Assembly: GCF_049650445.1 (NCBI RefSeq)
Contig: NZ_JBASAD010000016.1
Coordinates: forward strand, 1-64,000
Direction of reading: 5' to 3'
Source: Castellaniella sp049650445
GTDB lineage: Bacteria > Pseudomonadota > Gammaproteobacteria > Burkholderiales > Burkholderiaceae_B
DNA length: 64,000 nt
Shown in pieces: positions 62,395 to 64,000 of the stretch. The translations under genes were made by a program, and so were the position numbers. Positions within the stretch are counted from its first letter, which is position 1; every line of letters starts with the position of its first letter. The notes under the pieces were generated by a model that saw nothing but the letters and a program-made list of their open reading frames with translations, had not been told where the DNA came from and made no database searches.

Positions 62395-64000
62395 CTACCG
62401 CAGGGCGTGATAGATGCGTTCGGCCAGCGCCTCGGAAATCCCCTCGACGCCACGCAGTTCGTCGATACTGGCGTCCACCACACCGGTGAACCCGCCGAAG
62501 CGCGCCAGCAGGTTCTGACGCCGCTGCTTGCCCACGCCCTCGATGTCCTCCAGGCGCGAGACGTTGCGCGCCTTGGCCCGCTTGGCGCGCATGCCGGTGA
62601 TGGCGAAGCGGTGGGCCTCGTCGCGGATCTGCGCCACCAGCATCAGGGCGGCGGACTCCACGCCCAGCGCGACCGAGGGCCGGCCATCGACGAAGACCAG
62701 GGTCTCCAGGCCGACCTTGCGGTGATCGCCCTTTTTCACGCCAACGATGCGGCTGACGTCCAGGCCCAGTTCGACGAAGACCTGGCGCGCGATCCCGACC
62801 TGGCCCTCGCCCCCGTCGATCAGCACCACGTCGGGCATCTCGGCTTCACCGTCGGCCACGCGCGCGTAGCGCCGCGTCAGCGCCTGGCGCATGGCGGCGT
62901 AATCGTCGCCCGGCTCGATGCCGGCGATGTTGAATCGCCGGTACAAGGAGGGCTGCATGGCGTGATGGCGGTACACCACGCAGGACGCCTGGGTGGCCTC
63001 GCCTGCCGTATGGCTGATGTCGAAGCATTCGATGTGCAGGGCATCGAGCGCTTCGTCGTCCGTGTCCAGGTCCAGTTCCACGGCCAGCGCCCGGGTGCGC
63101 GCCTCGCGCGCACTGGATTCGGACAGGCGCTGCGCCAGCGCCAGCCGGGCGTTGCGTTGCGCCTGCTCCAGCCAGGCGCGGCGCGCGCCCTGGGGACGGG
63201 TCAGCACCCGGATGCGGTGACCGTGCTGTTCGGCCAGCAGCGGCGCCAGATCCGGGTCGGACAGGGCGTGCGAACACACCAGCACGGGAGGGGCCGGATT
63301 GTCGGCATAGTGCTGGGCCACGAAGGCGCTCAGCACTTCCTCGGCGGATTCATCCTGCGCCTGGGTGGGAAACAGAGGCTTGTCACCCAGATGCCGCCCG
63401 GCTCGCACCATGGCCAGATTGACGCACACGCGTCCGCCCGCCAGCTCCACCGCGATGATGTCGGCGCTGTCGTCGCCCACCTGTTCCATGGTCTGCTGCT
63501 GCAGGACCTTCGCCAGCGCGCGCATCTGGTCGCGCAGCGCGGCGGCCTGCTCGAAGTCCTGGCGTTCGGCGGCGGCGGTCATGCGCCGTTCGATGTCCTC
63601 CAGGACCTCGCTGGCACGGCCTTCCAGGAAACGGATGGCGCGCTCGACGTCGGCCTGGTAGTCCTCCGGCGAGATCAGGTTCACGCACGGCGCGGAGCAG
63701 CGGCCGATCTGATACAGCAGGCAGGGGCGCGTGCGGTGGGCGTAGACGCTGTCCTCGCAGGTGCGCAGGCGAAAGACCTTCTGCAGGATCTGGATGGTTT
63801 CGCGCACCGCCCAGGAATTGGGATAGGGGCCGAAGAAGCGGCCCGGGCCATGCGTGCTGCCCCGGTAGTACACGATGCGCGGGGCCTTGTGCGCGGTCAG
63901 GTGCAGATAGGGATAGGACTTGTCATCCCGGAACAGGATGTTGTAGCGGGGCTTGAGGCGCTTGATCAGGTTGTTTTCCAGGATCAGGGCCTCGGCCTCG
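62395..64000 (-). CDS. uvrC: Excinuclease ABC subunit C (5' end beyond the window)
   Basis: UvrC makes both incisions in nucleotide excision repair. The frame continues off the right edge (coding ENNLIKRLKPRYNILFRDDK just inside it), so only the N-terminal GIY-YIG part is missing. Seen: FGPYPNSWAVRETIQILQKV, the Cys motif TRPCLLYQIGRCSAPC, the UVR/UvrB-binding region (ERRMTAAAERQDFEQAAALR), the RNase H-like endonuclease (IECFDISHTAGEATQASCVVY, VLIDGGEGQVG) and the C-terminal HhH pair (LEDIEGVGKQRRQNLLARFG). Confidence 0.96.
   Translation of the reverse strand, partial: EAEALILENNLIKRLKPRYNILFRDDKSYPYLHLTAHKAPRIVYYRGSTHGPGRFFGPYPNSWAVRETIQILQKVFRLRTCEDSVYAHRTRPCLLYQIGRCSAPCVNLISPEDYQADVERAIRFLEGRASEVLEDIERRMTAAAERQDFEQAAALRDQMRALAKVLQQQTMEQVGDDSADIIAVELAGGRVCVNLAMVRAGRHLGDKPLFPTQAQDESAEEVLSAFVAQHYADNPAPPVLVCSHALSDPDLAPLLAEQHGHRIRVLTRPQGARRAWLEQAQRNARLALAQRLSESSAREARTRALAVELDLDTDDEALDALHIECFDISHTAGEATQASCVVYRHHAMQPSLYRRFNIAGIEPGDDYAAMRQALTRRYARVADGEAEMPDVVLIDGGEGQVGIARQVFVELGLDVSRIVGVKKGDHRKVGLETLVFVDGRPSVALGVESAALMLVAQIRDEAHRFAITGMRAKRAKARNVSRLEDIEGVGKQRRQNLLARFGGFTGVVDASIDELRGVEGISEALAERIYHALR

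Overview
The window is GC-rich DNA from a betaproteobacterium of the order Burkholderiales. The family is most likely Alcaligenaceae, close to Castellaniella, Pusillimonas or Bordetella. This placement is inferred from gene content and protein style; no database search was run. The core genome suggests a halotolerant, microaerobic or denitrifying heterotroph: ectoine synthesis and uptake, a copper nitrite reductase, FNR, a cbb3 oxidase, glycolate oxidation and isocitrate lyase.

Layout. Positions 1-7917 are the integrase-proximal end of an integrative element whose other end lies left of the window. It holds a broken relaxase/DUF932 plasmid backbone, a low-GC two-gene CBASS (CD-NTase plus Cap15-type membrane effector), an unknown gene followed by a DUF2513 gene, a structured small RNA with its own promoter and terminator, a conserved accessory gene and a P4-type tyrosine integrase. 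The boundary is a 3'-terminal tRNA(CAT) copy at 7874-7917. A second tRNA 3'-end remnant at 9771-9793 suggests stacked insertions at one tRNA site.

Positions 9948-31634 are mostly core: an EamA permease, a BON lipoprotein, two paralogous MASE1-GGDEF proteins, an ADP-ribosylglycohydrolase-like protein, an M14 peptidase/ghrA/lipoprotein operon, a two-component system with an ICMT-like protein, a Tat-exported carbonic anhydrase and a three-gene signalling operon. In that operon a membrane diguanylate cyclase is fused to a DNA-binding response regulator, followed by LysM-FecR and CHASE2-kinase genes. A tRNA-Lys, purB and a GST follow.

Positions 31644-39394 carry mnmA, glcFED with a second FAD oxidase, and aroG behind a PheL-like leader peptide and attenuator. 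Positions 39555-46652 hold convergent ehuBCDA (ectoine uptake) and ectRABCD (ectoine/hydroxyectoine synthesis); ectB has an in-frame 63-bp repeat-like insertion. Positions 46656-55904 form the low-oxygen respiration block: nirK with an extra cupredoxin domain, fnr, and ccoNOQPG-fixH. A second operon there pairs ccoS with a CcoI-like protein that has kept its membrane helices but lost every catalytic domain. Two FNR boxes precede these operons.

Positions 56042-64000 hold aceA, queF, an AT-richer two-gene MoxR ATPase / LRAT-like-VWA island, and then pgsA and uvrC (cut by the right edge).

The strongest leads are the membrane-only CcoI, the LRAT-VWA/MoxR module, the PheL-like attenuator of aroG, the cyclase-regulator fusion, the repeat inside ectB and the structured RNA of the integrative element.
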